A stretch of 26,939 nt of DNA, from positions 1 to 26,939 of the forward strand of contig JBBAAG010000040.1 in NCBI GenBank assembly GCA_041658405.1, given 5' to 3'. The translations under genes were made by a program, and so were the position numbers. The DNA is from Elusimicrobiota bacterium. Its GTDB lineage: Bacteria > Elusimicrobiota > UBA5214 > JBBAAG01. This document shows, one piece after another, positions 1 through 7,904 of this stretch; position 1 is the stretch's first letter; every line of letters begins with the position of its first letter. The notes under the pieces are model-generated. The model saw only the letters and a program-made list of their open reading frames with translations, made no database searches and was not told the origin of the DNA.

Positions 1-642
1 CACTACCGCGAGGATCAACTGTTTCCCATCCTGTGACACCCCGCAGGAAGTACGAGGATGACGTTGAGCGAGGTTACTGCCGTTATATGTTTGTATCGCA
101 GCTAAAGTTCCGCTGGTAACTATAACAGGCTTCCCGGAAACAATATTCCATCCCTCTCCGCAGTTGTCAGGTTTATTTTTTAGTATAGGAACTAGGCTCG
201 TATGGTTCATGGAATCAATCACAAGCGTGTATGTTTTCCGGCTGGGCTTACCGTATTCATAATTACAGGTAGTCCACTGTATACCGTTTGACACGCACAG
301 CCCGGCTGCTGAATAAAACGGATACTTAGCATTCGCAGTGGTCTCGTGGAGTTTAAAAAAATCGCCGTTTACTGCGACCACGCATTTTTGCAGGTCCGCA
401 AACGTTGATACTTGACAACGTTTTTCAGGCTCAGGAGTTACATAAAACTCGAGGTTAGGATTGTTTAAGTCAATAACCACGGCGTAGATATCAAACGGCT
501 CCGTGGTTGTACGGTGAAGATACTTAACTCCGGGATACGGATATTCCCATATATCTTCAGCATTAACAGTAATACACAAAAATACAAGAAGTAGAAGTAC
601 GTACACGAATATTTTGTGTATTTTATAACCCCGGGAACCCAT
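1..642 (-). CDS. Secreted NAGPA/DUF2233-type phosphodiester glycosidase-like protein (C-terminus beyond window)
   Basis: The frame is open for 214 codons from the ATG at 642 to the window edge, so the C-terminal part is missing. The N-terminus is a signal peptide: basic residues (GYKIHK), a hydrophobic core (VYVLLLLVFLCI) and a likely cut after VNA. The mature part shows family hallmarks: AVNGDFF at about residues 107-113, a following 'SAAGLCVSNG' segment, and HPRTSCGVSQDGKQLILAVV at the cut edge, matching the PRTaiGi..DG core of the NAGPA family (PF09992). In that family the fold is linked to phosphodiester glycosidase activity or, in bacteria, to exopolysaccharide or cell-wall metabolism; the substrate here is unknown. 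The gene starts 4 bp after the purH stop with no clear Shine-Dalgarno sequence, so it is probably co-transcribed with purH. That pairing has no obvious metabolic logic. Confidence 0.82.
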   Translation of the reverse strand, partial: MGSRGYKIHKIFVYVLLLLVFLCITVNAEDIWEYPYPGVKYLHRTTTEPFDIYAVVIDLNNPNLEFYVTPEPEKRCQVSTFADLQKCVVAVNGDFFKLHETTANAKYPFYSAAGLCVSNGIQWTTCNYEYGKPSRKTYTLVIDSMNHTSLVPILKNKPDNCGEGWNIVSGKPVIVTSGTLAAIQTYNGSNLAQRHPRTSCGVSQDGKQLILAVV

Positions 643-646
643 TAAA

Positions 647-2209
647 TTAATGCCTGAAATGCCGTATACCGGTAAATACCATTGCAATCCCAAGTTCATC
701 GCATGCATCGATTGACAACTTATCATTGATACTCCCACCGGGTTGGATAATAGCTTTCACCCCTGATTTTGCTCCTGCACGGACAACATCATCAAACGGG
801 AAAAACGCGTCTGATGCCAACACTACCGGCTGTGAGACCGGATACTGTACTGACATTTTATCAATTTGACTCATTTTTGATACCGCAATATTTAATGAAT
901 CAATCCTTGACATCTGTCCCGCACCAATACCAATGGTTTGGGTACCCATTGAAAGGATTATGGCGTTGGATTTAACGTTTTTACTGACAACCCACGCGAA
1001 TTTTAGTGAATCGAGTTCCTCTTTTGTCGGCTGGCGTTTAGTAACAACTTTCAGGTCATCAAGCCCGATCAACGTATCCTTCCCCTGTACCAGCATCCCT
1101 CCGGAGATCAGCCGATAATCTATAAGTTTATGTACATCTTTTTTTGGTAACGCGAGTTCCAGTACACGTAAATTTTTTTTCTTTGCAAATACGGTTTTTG
1201 CAGCGCCATCAATCTTTGGAGCAATAACGCATTCTACGAATATCTTAATAATTTCTTCCGCAGTTGCAGCATCTACTTCACGGTTAAACCCCAGAATTCC
1301 TCCAAACGCGGATACAGGGTCGCAGAGTAATGCTGATAAGTACGCGGATTTAAGGCTTTTAGCAACTGCCACACCACACGGGTTGTTATGTTTTACGATC
1401 ACACAGGCAGGTTCTTCGTATTCATTTACAATACTCCATGAAGCTTCCAGATCAAGGTAATTATTGAATGACAACTCTTTCCCTTGCAGTTGCACAGCAT
1501 CAGCCACGCCGTTACTCATTAACCCCACCCCGGCTGATATTTTGTATAACGCACCTTCCTGATGAGGGTTCTCACCGTAACGCAGTTTCGCCTGGCGTTT
1601 GATACCGATTGCTATCTCAGACGGAATAACATTATTTTCGGTGAAGTAACTGCTAATAACCGAATCATAGTACGCAGTATGACGGAATGCTTTTGCCGCT
1701 AATTTTTTGCGGTACTCACGGTCAAGCTTCCCTGATTTTAAAAGTTCTGATGTTTCAATATAATCCCCTGCGTCACACACAATAGTAACGGACTCAAAAT
1801 TTTTTGCTGCTGCACGTAAAAGTGTTACCCCTCCAATATCAATATTCTCAACAGCATCAGCTTCACTAACCCCTAATTTTGAAACAGTTTTCTCAAACGG
1901 GTAAAGGTTGCATACCACAACATCAATCAGCGCGATCTTATGCTTCGCAAGTTCAGCTAAATGTTTGTCATTACGTTTCGCGAGTATCCCCCCGAATATC
2001 CGCGGGTTCAACGTTTTCACACGCCCATCAAGGATTTCAGGGAAGCCCGTAACGTCATCAATCTTTGTAACTGCCACAGAATTAGCCGCTAACTCTTTCG
2101 CCGTCCCGCCGGTTGAGATTATGTTGTACCCCAGTGCGGTTAATTCTTTAGCAAACGCTACAACCCCGGTTTTGTCTGACACACTAATAAGCGCGAACTT
2201 TTTGTCCAT
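647..2209 (-). CDS. purH: Bifunctional AICAR formyltransferase / IMP cyclohydrolase
   Basis: PurH catalyses the last two steps of de novo IMP synthesis in the cytoplasm: formylation of AICAR with 10-formyl-THF, then ring closure. The N-terminal MGS-like cyclohydrolase domain shows ALISVSDKTG, ISTGGTAKEL, RVKTLNPRIFGGILA and CNLYPF. The transformylase domain shows KLRYGENPHQ (about residue 208), SFNNYLDLEASW, VKHNNPCGVA, SAFGGILGFNR and the canonical end FTGIRHFRH. The usual family length of about 515-525 residues is met, so the gene looks intact. I place the start at the ATG at 2209 (520 residues, MDKKFALIS), because homologues begin just before the ALISVSDK motif. The ATG at 2230 would add seven residues and has no ribosome site before it, whereas AAAGGAA lies upstream of 2209. 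A good promoter lies at 2279-2307. Confidence 0.97.
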   Translation of the reverse strand: MDKKFALISVSDKTGVVAFAKELTALGYNIISTGGTAKELAANSVAVTKIDDVTGFPEILDGRVKTLNPRIFGGILAKRNDKHLAELAKHKIALIDVVVCNLYPFEKTVSKLGVSEADAVENIDIGGVTLLRAAAKNFESVTIVCDAGDYIETSELLKSGKLDREYRKKLAAKAFRHTAYYDSVISSYFTENNVIPSEIAIGIKRQAKLRYGENPHQEGALYKISAGVGLMSNGVADAVQLQGKELSFNNYLDLEASWSIVNEYEEPACVIVKHNNPCGVAVAKSLKSAYLSALLCDPVSAFGGILGFNREVDAATAEEIIKIFVECVIAPKIDGAAKTVFAKKKNLRVLELALPKKDVHKLIDYRLISGGMLVQGKDTLIGLDDLKVVTKRQPTKEELDSLKFAWVVSKNVKSNAIILSMGTQTIGIGAGQMSRIDSLNIAVSKMSQIDKMSVQYPVSQPVVLASDAFFPFDDVVRAGAKSGVKAIIQPGGSINDKLSIDACDELGIAMVFTGIRHFRH

Positions 2210-2278
2210 AAACAATACTGTTCCTTTCATTCAATTCAATTTTAAAAAATACAACTTTTTATTGTTAACCTTTTGAAT

Positions 2279-2298
2279 ATTATACTTATATGTATAAT
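2279..2298. repeat. Perfect 7-bp inverted repeat covering divergent -10 elements
   Basis: The 20-bp segment ATTATACTTATATGTATAAT has arms ATTATAC and GTATAAT around a 6-bp spacer. Its left arm holds the purH -10 on the minus strand. Its right arm holds a TATAAT on the plus strand (2293-2298), preceded by TG, that could serve the divergent PD40 gene. No well-spaced plus-strand -35 is visible: TTGAAT is only 14 bp upstream. It may be overlapping divergent promoters, an operator, or chance in AT-rich DNA. Confidence 0.4.
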
Positions 2299-2307
2299 TT
2301 TAAGCAA
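2279..2307 (-). promoter_or_regulatory. Predicted sigma70-type promoter of purH
   Basis: On the minus strand a TTGCTT -35 element (2302-2307) and a perfect TATAAT -10 element (2279-2284) are separated by exactly 17 bp. A start near 2272 would give a leader of roughly 60 nt before the purH ATG at 2209. I see no purine riboswitch consensus in that short leader. Confidence 0.6.
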
Positions 2308-2389
2308 AAATATTTCAGGGAACAATAATCTGGTTTTCTTCGTCATACTAATTATGTAAAATGTATTAATTATATTTTTTGATATGTTT

Positions 2390-2407
2390 AGGAGGATGTA
2401 CACATTG
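2390..2407 (+). promoter_or_regulatory. Strong Shine-Dalgarno that fixes a TTG start
   Basis: AGGAGG at 2390-2395 is followed after 9 nt by TTG at 2405-2407, in the frame of the PD40 gene. The in-frame ATG at 2384 lies upstream of the ribosome site, and the ATG at 2396 directly abuts it, so neither is well placed. Translation from the TTG gives a textbook signal peptide with no extra charged extension. Confidence 0.75.
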
Positions 2408-3430
2408 AATAAAATTGTCATGACTCTATCCGCTATTACAGCATTATTATTATTACCCGCCGCACCCTCGTCGTTTGCACTAGAACTTACTAAAACTATT
2501 CCGTTAACTTCAGGTAACGAATACTGTATGGGTGCGGTATTTTCCCCGGACGGCACAAAAATTTCTTTCAGCAAGTCCAGTTATAACGGCCTGTATGTAA
2601 TGAACCTTGACGGTACGGTAATACAAAAACTTACTGATGAACCCGCTGCGGGTTTCCGTGCGGCATGGTTACCGGACAGCAAATCAATAATTTACCGCGC
2701 GAATACACTTGACACTATGGGGCGCATAGACTCCCGTGCGGTGAAGGTAGCAGAAGTAAGTACCGGCAAAAAAATAAGTGTAATTTCTGGCGTTGACTGG
2801 GTAGCATTACCCGGGTATTCCGAAAGTAAAGGCATAGTTTACTCTTCCAATGGAAAACTACAGCAGTCAACAAAACTCATAGCTCAGGCCGGTATGAAAT
2901 ACGCACCTTCTATAATAACAAACGAGGATCTTAACGCCAACGCAATAACCCAGACACACGATGGTACTAAACTTATCATAGAAGATGATAACGGGATAAG
3001 CGTAACTGATACTGACGGTACCAACCGCAAAACTGTTGTGCATAACGGCGAGAACGACCTTGCATACGGCGTAAAACTTTCTCCGGATGGAACAAAGTTT
3101 TTGTATCACAACAACGTAGGTGCTGCAGTACACCTGTATATAACCTCGCTTGATACACTAAAAACACTAGATTGCGGGCAAGGATTTGACGGCACATGGA
3201 TGCCGGACAGTAACCGCATAATGTTTTGTATTGCAACAAACGACGGGTATGATTATACTGATTCAGCGTTTTATATTATTAGTGCGGATAATACAAACCG
3301 TGAAAAAGTAATACTCCCGGCTGACGGGCAGATACGTCTTTACCCCGCGATTGCACCGGATAGCAAGTCGGTTATATATACCGACCACAGTACCGGCAAA
3401 ATTATGCTAAGCGTATTGAGGGAGAAATAA
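2405..3430 (+). CDS. Secreted PD40/TolB-like beta-propeller protein
   Basis: From the TTG start this is a 341-residue protein. MNKIVMTLSAITALLLLPAAPSSFA is a classical signal peptide, probably cut after SFA. The rest is built from WD40-like PD40 repeats: FSPDGTKISF, WLPDSKSIIY, a degenerate THDGTKLIIE, LSPDGTKFLYH, WMPDSNRIMF and IAPDSKSVIY. Six such units suggest a six-bladed propeller like the C-terminal half of TolB. No N-terminal TolB domain and no lipobox is present, so it is not TolB itself. No catalytic residues are recognised. The function is probably binding or scaffolding in the periplasm or outside the cell. The stop lies 5 bp before the next start, so it forms a two-gene unit with the amidase-like multidomain gene. 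Confidence 0.85.
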   Translation: MNKIVMTLSAITALLLLPAAPSSFALELTKTIPLTSGNEYCMGAVFSPDGTKISFSKSSYNGLYVMNLDGTVIQKLTDEPAAGFRAAWLPDSKSIIYRANTLDTMGRIDSRAVKVAEVSTGKKISVISGVDWVALPGYSESKGIVYSSNGKLQQSTKLIAQAGMKYAPSIITNEDLNANAITQTHDGTKLIIEDDNGISVTDTDGTNRKTVVHNGENDLAYGVKLSPDGTKFLYHNNVGAAVHLYITSLDTLKTLDCGQGFDGTWMPDSNRIMFCIATNDGYDYTDSAFYIISADNTNREKVILPADGQIRLYPAIAPDSKSVIYTDHSTGKIMLSVLREK

Positions 3431-3435
3431 TATCT

Positions 3436-6400
3436 ATGAAAAACAATATTTTTAAACCCTGGTTATTAACATTATCATTAGCAACACTGTTTATATCCCC
3501 GCAACTATGCACCGCAAAAAAAATATTCCTTAATCCCAGCAACCAAACCAATAACTCTGTCTGTGGCGGCGGGAACGAAGCGCAGTACGCCTTATTATGC
3601 GCAAATAAAGCTGCGACAAAGTTACAAGCAAAAGGCCATACCACAAAAGTCCTTCAGGCATTTGACGGCGTACCTACGCAATCCAACACCTGGGGTGCGA
3701 ACGCGTTTATTAGTATGCACACCAACGCGTACAAAGGCGGGTGTACAAGCGCAGCAGCCGGGATCGCAACATTCTATAACGCAACCTCCAAAGCGTCGGA
3801 TATAGCTATCTGCAAAAAAGTACAGCCTGAACTTGTTGCATGCATGAAACTATCCAATAGAAGCGGGTGCATTGACTGGTTTGGCAAGAATTTGTATGTA
3901 CTCAGCGGCCTCACCGCCCCGGGATGTTTAGAGGAAGCATTGTTTCACGACCATACCACAGAAGCTGCGATCCTGCGTTCCAGTACAGGGCAGGAAAAAA
4001 TTGCATCCAGTGTCACTAACGGGATACAATCATATTTTGGTCTAACAAAAATTCCCTGTACAGAAAGTACAACCACCCCGGCTTATAAAGCAACGTATGT
4101 AACCAAAAGTTTTCCCGCAACAATGATCAGTGGCACTACTGCACAAGCATATATTGAGTATACAAACTCAGGAACAGCCTCATGGACATCAAGTACGCGG
4201 TTAGGTACTACGCAAGCGCGTAACCGCGCAAGTTCGTTCTACAATTCAACGGACTGGCTTTCTTCCTCCCGTCCTACAGCGGTTAACGCAACAACCGCGG
4301 CAAATGGTACGGGACGGTTTACATTTATACTAAAAGCACCAATAGTTACTGTATCAACTAAATACACCGAATACTTTAATCTAGTCCAGGACGGCACTAC
4401 CGTGGTATGGTTTAGCGACCAAGGCGGCCCTGCGGATAATATAGTATCACTAGCTATCACAGTACAACCAGTCCCCGTGGTACAGACTGTAGTTAAAGGT
4501 TATGTTTATAATGCCAGTAACGCATTAGGCAATGTTGCGGGTAATAGGATTGCCGGTGCAAAATGCAACCTCACCGGTGCAGCAGTAAATACTGCGTATA
4601 CTGACGCAAACGGGTTATACACAATCACCGATACCGCTGCGGGTAGTTATACTCTCACAGTATCATCCACTGGATTTTTGAATAACAGCAAACAATTTAC
4701 TGTTGTAGCAGCAACTACCAACTGGATAAGTTTGGGGTTAAACTTTGCTATCGCTGGGGATACCACTCCTCCGCTAGTACCTGCCTTAGCAACCCCGACG
4801 AACAGTGTTACACTTACTTCAGTGACAAACATCGCATTCGACTGGGATACCGTTACTGACCCAAGCGGTGTAATGTACTCCTTACAAGTAGACAAAACCA
4901 ACGATTTTAGTGACCCTGAAATTGAACTACTGTCATTAACGAATTCACAGTACATACATTCTTCAACACTTCATAATGGTACATATTACTGGCGGATAAG
5001 CGCTGTTGACGGTGCAGAAAATGATAGTGGCTGGAGCACATCACGCGTGTTCTACATAGACCAACCAGACTCACTCCCCCCGGTAAACCCAACCACCTGT
5101 TCCGCATGGAGTGACGAAACAAAAGCTGTAAGTTTACCTAACAATATTGCGCAAAGTATCAGCACGATTGCGTATTTTGAATGGGCTGGAGCAAGCGACC
5201 TAGCCAGTGGTGTATACGGTTATAGCGTATACTGGGGTACCGAACCTAACGGCGACCCGGGAACTTCGAATGTACAAACTGATAATACTTATAAAGTAAC
5301 AACCCCGGTCGCAAACGGCAGTGTTTACTACTTGCGTATACGCACGCGGGATAATAAAGGTAACTGGTCCGCAGCTGACACAATGTATACGTTCAGATAC
5401 AATATCAACGCAACAGGGCTAACGATAAGTAACATATCGGTATTACCCAGCAGCGGCATTTTTTCCCCGAACGGCGATGGCGTTAACGATGCAATTACAG
5501 TTAACTACACGTTATCCGATACCGCAAATATAACGCTTAAAATATTGAACAACAACGAATTAGTCCGTACTATCCTAAACTCTGTATCGCAGTCAACCGG
5601 GCAACACAGCGCGCAGTGGGACGGAAAAGATAATAACGGTTTGACAGTTACCAGCAGGCCGTATACGTTCCAGGTAGAAGCGTATAATAACACTTCCGTT
5701 GCCCTGCCAAAAACCATACGTGTTACGGTAAACAACAGTAGTAACACTATCACCGGCCCAGTGATCGCGTATACTCCGACATTGAGTATTGTTGGTATAC
5801 ATAACGACAACATAAACATTTCATGCGAAGTAACCCCCAGCAGCGCCACGGAAGTTACAGAAGTATATATACGTTACCGCCTGAACGATGGCACTTCGTG
5901 GAACGAATGGCAGAACGTGTACACAAACAATTCTGAAGGCAATACCTATACCGGCGATATTCCCGCTGATAAACTCACGAGTGCTGTTAAAGAAGTAGAG
6001 TACTGTATCGGCGCGATTGACGATAACGGCTGGGATAGTTACAGCGACCTACAGTCTATAAAATTAGGTTCCAGCAGCGAAAAAGTAATTAATACATACG
6101 GCGGAATTATTAAACTTATTGACGGTAACCCTCAAGACGGAGACGCAAAGATAATAATTCCTTTGGGTGTAGTTTATGATACCACAAAGTTTGTATTAAC
6201 GCAACGCGATATCCGTACTGTCCCGTGGATTGAAAACAATTATTTAGTAGACGGAAATAATGTCTTACCGGTTGCTGCCTACGAAATTACTACTACCAAC
6301 GGTACCACTACTTTTGACAAGCCTATAACACTCAACTTCCTGTACTTTGACCTTGACAATGACGGGTTAGTTGATTCTACAAACACGGATGAACACAACC

Positions 6401-6831
6401 TTGGTATCTTCTGGCATGACGGTAACGAATGGCGATACCTCGGCGGGAAAGTAGATACTGACACTAACGTTATCTCTGCAACCGTGAATCACCTGACTTT
6501 ATTCGGCGTATTCCCTGTAAAAAATATTGAACTATCCGCAAGAGACTATGCCCCTAAAGAAAAAGTTATTACACCAAATAGCGACGGTAAAAATGATTAT
6601 GCTATGTTCAACGGATTACAAAACTATTTCACAAGCATCTCAGCTGATAGTACTGAAAGTAAAGAAATACGGGTTTATAACATTTCCAATATGCTAATCC
6701 GCATACTTACAGATACAGATATGTGGGACGGCAAAAACAGTAATGGCGAATACGTTGAGAATGGCGTATATATCTACCAATACGTAGTTAAAGGCCAGTT
6801 AGCTTCGGGTACGGTTGTTATTGCAAGATAA
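3436..6831 (+). CDS. Secreted multidomain protein with N-terminal amidase_3-like domain and FlgD/CHU_C-like C-terminus
   Basis: This 1131-residue protein starts with a signal peptide (about 1-27, ending LCTA). Residues about 29-210 resemble the N-acetylmuramoyl-L-alanine amidase variant with FLNPSNQ in place of DPGHGG, then NEAQYALLCANKAATKL, ISMHTNA (the S-x-H-x-N motif) and an acidic E-x-LFHDH segment. Approximate downstream modules: an NBR1-type Ig-like domain (216-344), a carboxypeptidase-regulatory-like domain (353-440, with DANGLYTI), two fibronectin-III-like domains (442-538, 540-655, both with TYYW/VYYLRI cores), a FlgD-Ig-like domain with FSPNGDGVND (657-770), an Ig-like domain (about 775-880), a ZU5-like segment (about 885-1030), and a terminal domain with ITPNSDGKNDY, WDGKNSNGEYVENGVYIY and the end GTVVIAR. 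The last resembles CHU_C/type-IX sorting domains. It may remodel peptidoglycan or bind surfaces; activity is not assured. The protein is rich in Asn and Thr. Confidence 0.8.
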   Translation: MKNNIFKPWLLTLSLATLFISPQLCTAKKIFLNPSNQTNNSVCGGGNEAQYALLCANKAATKLQAKGHTTKVLQAFDGVPTQSNTWGANAFISMHTNAYKGGCTSAAAGIATFYNATSKASDIAICKKVQPELVACMKLSNRSGCIDWFGKNLYVLSGLTAPGCLEEALFHDHTTEAAILRSSTGQEKIASSVTNGIQSYFGLTKIPCTESTTTPAYKATYVTKSFPATMISGTTAQAYIEYTNSGTASWTSSTRLGTTQARNRASSFYNSTDWLSSSRPTAVNATTAANGTGRFTFILKAPIVTVSTKYTEYFNLVQDGTTVVWFSDQGGPADNIVSLAITVQPVPVVQTVVKGYVYNASNALGNVAGNRIAGAKCNLTGAAVNTAYTDANGLYTITDTAAGSYTLTVSSTGFLNNSKQFTVVAATTNWISLGLNFAIAGDTTPPLVPALATPTNSVTLTSVTNIAFDWDTVTDPSGVMYSLQVDKTNDFSDPEIELLSLTNSQYIHSSTLHNGTYYWRISAVDGAENDSGWSTSRVFYIDQPDSLPPVNPTTCSAWSDETKAVSLPNNIAQSISTIAYFEWAGASDLASGVYGYSVYWGTEPNGDPGTSNVQTDNTYKVTTPVANGSVYYLRIRTRDNKGNWSAADTMYTFRYNINATGLTISNISVLPSSGIFSPNGDGVNDAITVNYTLSDTANITLKILNNNELVRTILNSVSQSTGQHSAQWDGKDNNGLTVTSRPYTFQVEAYNNTSVALPKTIRVTVNNSSNTITGPVIAYTPTLSIVGIHNDNINISCEVTPSSATEVTEVYIRYRLNDGTSWNEWQNVYTNNSEGNTYTGDIPADKLTSAVKEVEYCIGAIDDNGWDSYSDLQSIKLGSSSEKVINTYGGIIKLIDGNPQDGDAKIIIPLGVVYDTTKFVLTQRDIRTVPWIENNYLVDGNNVLPVAAYEITTTNGTTTFDKPITLNFLYFDLDNDGLVDSTNTDEHNLGIFWHDGNEWRYLGGKVDTDTNVISATVNHLTLFGVFPVKNIELSARDYAPKEKVITPNSDGKNDYAMFNGLQNYFTSISADSTESKEIRVYNISNMLIRILTDTDMWDGKNSNGEYVENGVYIYQYVVKGQLASGTVVIAR

Positions 6832-6836
6832 GATAT

Positions 6837-7895
6837 TTATAATATTTTAAGTTCATACTTATCGCTACCGAGCCCGCATTTAGTTGCATACTCAATATTA
6901 TGTTTCCAGTTAATCTCAGGCCATATTTTGTTAAAAAAATCATACCCCACGGTTTTGTTTAGAACCTCAATCGCTGCGAGGTCAACTGCCACGGGATCCG
7001 TCCCTGCGAGGATACCGACATCCGGCGCAACCGGCCCTTCTTTTGTAGGGTAACAATCACAGAACTTTGTAACAAAGTTTATGTAGTTAATATAAAACAT
7101 ACGCTTATTTTTTACAGCACCACAGGCATACTCCACCATTTTTTCCTGGCAGTTGGTAACAGATTCCGACCATTTTATACTGATAGCTTTATACTTCCCG
7201 CAAGCAAGGATACACTCTCCGCAGCCAATACATTTTCTTGGATCGATAAACGCCTTAACCTTCCCGTTTGAGTTTGGTTTCATCTCAATCGCTGAAGCGG
7301 GACACCATTTAACACAGCTTTTGCAACTGGTACACAGCGCTGTATCAACTTCAGGTTTAAGATCGTTGTGCATCTCATACTTCCCCGCGCGTGCTGCGCA
7401 GCCCATTGCCAAGTTTTTTATTGCCCCGCCAAACCCCGAGATCTCATGCCCCTTTAAATGGCTTAACACAACCATAGAATCGGAATAATGAATATCATGC
7501 GCAACTTTTACATTCCTAAAATGTTTGAGGTTAACCGGTACTTCTACATACGAATTCCCGCGTAAACCATCAGCAATAATTACGGGACACCCGTAGGTAT
7601 CATAACTAAACCCATGCTCATGCGCGACTGTAAGATGAGACGGCGCAACAGCGCGCTGGCCAACGTATATCGTACATGCATCGGTAAGAAACGGCTGCGC
7701 TTTCAAATGTTTAACCGTATCAACCACAGGTTTTATAAATTCAGGTTTTAAGTATCCTTTATTATTTTTCTCACCAAAATGTACTTTTAGGGCAGTGAGG
7801 TCGCCTTCATGTATAGTATCCGCGATCCCTGCAGTATTTATTAATTCACCGATTTTTTCAAGTTCACTAATTTTTATGAAATACACATTCACCAT
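6837..7895 (-). CDS. DUF362 protein with two [4Fe-4S] ferredoxin motifs
   Basis: The 352-residue protein has the DUF362 body: ALKVHFGEKNNKGYLKPEF near the N-terminus, DSMVVLSHLKGHEISGFGGA in the middle, and GILAGTDPVAVDLAA near the end. A bacterial-ferredoxin insert starts at Cys188: CTSCKSCVKWCP, then CIGCGECILACGK. Each carries the CxxCxxCxxxC pattern for one [4Fe-4S] cluster. DUF362 members are presumed redox or maturation proteins, but no reaction is established for this type. It has no signal peptide. The start lies 9 bp after the ligA stop, with AGAAGGG before it, so it is the last gene of the rib-nusB-ligA unit. Its stop faces the stop of the multidomain protein gene with 5 bp between, and no terminator hairpin is visible there. 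Confidence 0.9.
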   Translation of the reverse strand: MVNVYFIKISELEKIGELINTAGIADTIHEGDLTALKVHFGEKNNKGYLKPEFIKPVVDTVKHLKAQPFLTDACTIYVGQRAVAPSHLTVAHEHGFSYDTYGCPVIIADGLRGNSYVEVPVNLKHFRNVKVAHDIHYSDSMVVLSHLKGHEISGFGGAIKNLAMGCAARAGKYEMHNDLKPEVDTALCTSCKSCVKWCPASAIEMKPNSNGKVKAFIDPRKCIGCGECILACGKYKAISIKWSESVTNCQEKMVEYACGAVKNKRMFYINYINFVTKFCDCYPTKEGPVAPDVGILAGTDPVAVDLAAIEVLNKTVGYDFFNKIWPEINWKHNIEYATKCGLGSDKYELKIL

Positions 7896-7904
7896 AGCTA
7901 CTAC

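Noticed and set aside
4081..6000. Tandem DNA repeats in the multidomain secreted gene
   Set aside because: The Ig/FN3-like modules are similar in fold pattern, but their DNA sequences differ and no repeated nucleotide unit was seen.
6832..6836. Bidirectional terminator between the convergent genes
   Set aside because: Only 5 bp separate the stops and no GC-rich hairpin with a T-tract is seen nearby on either strand.
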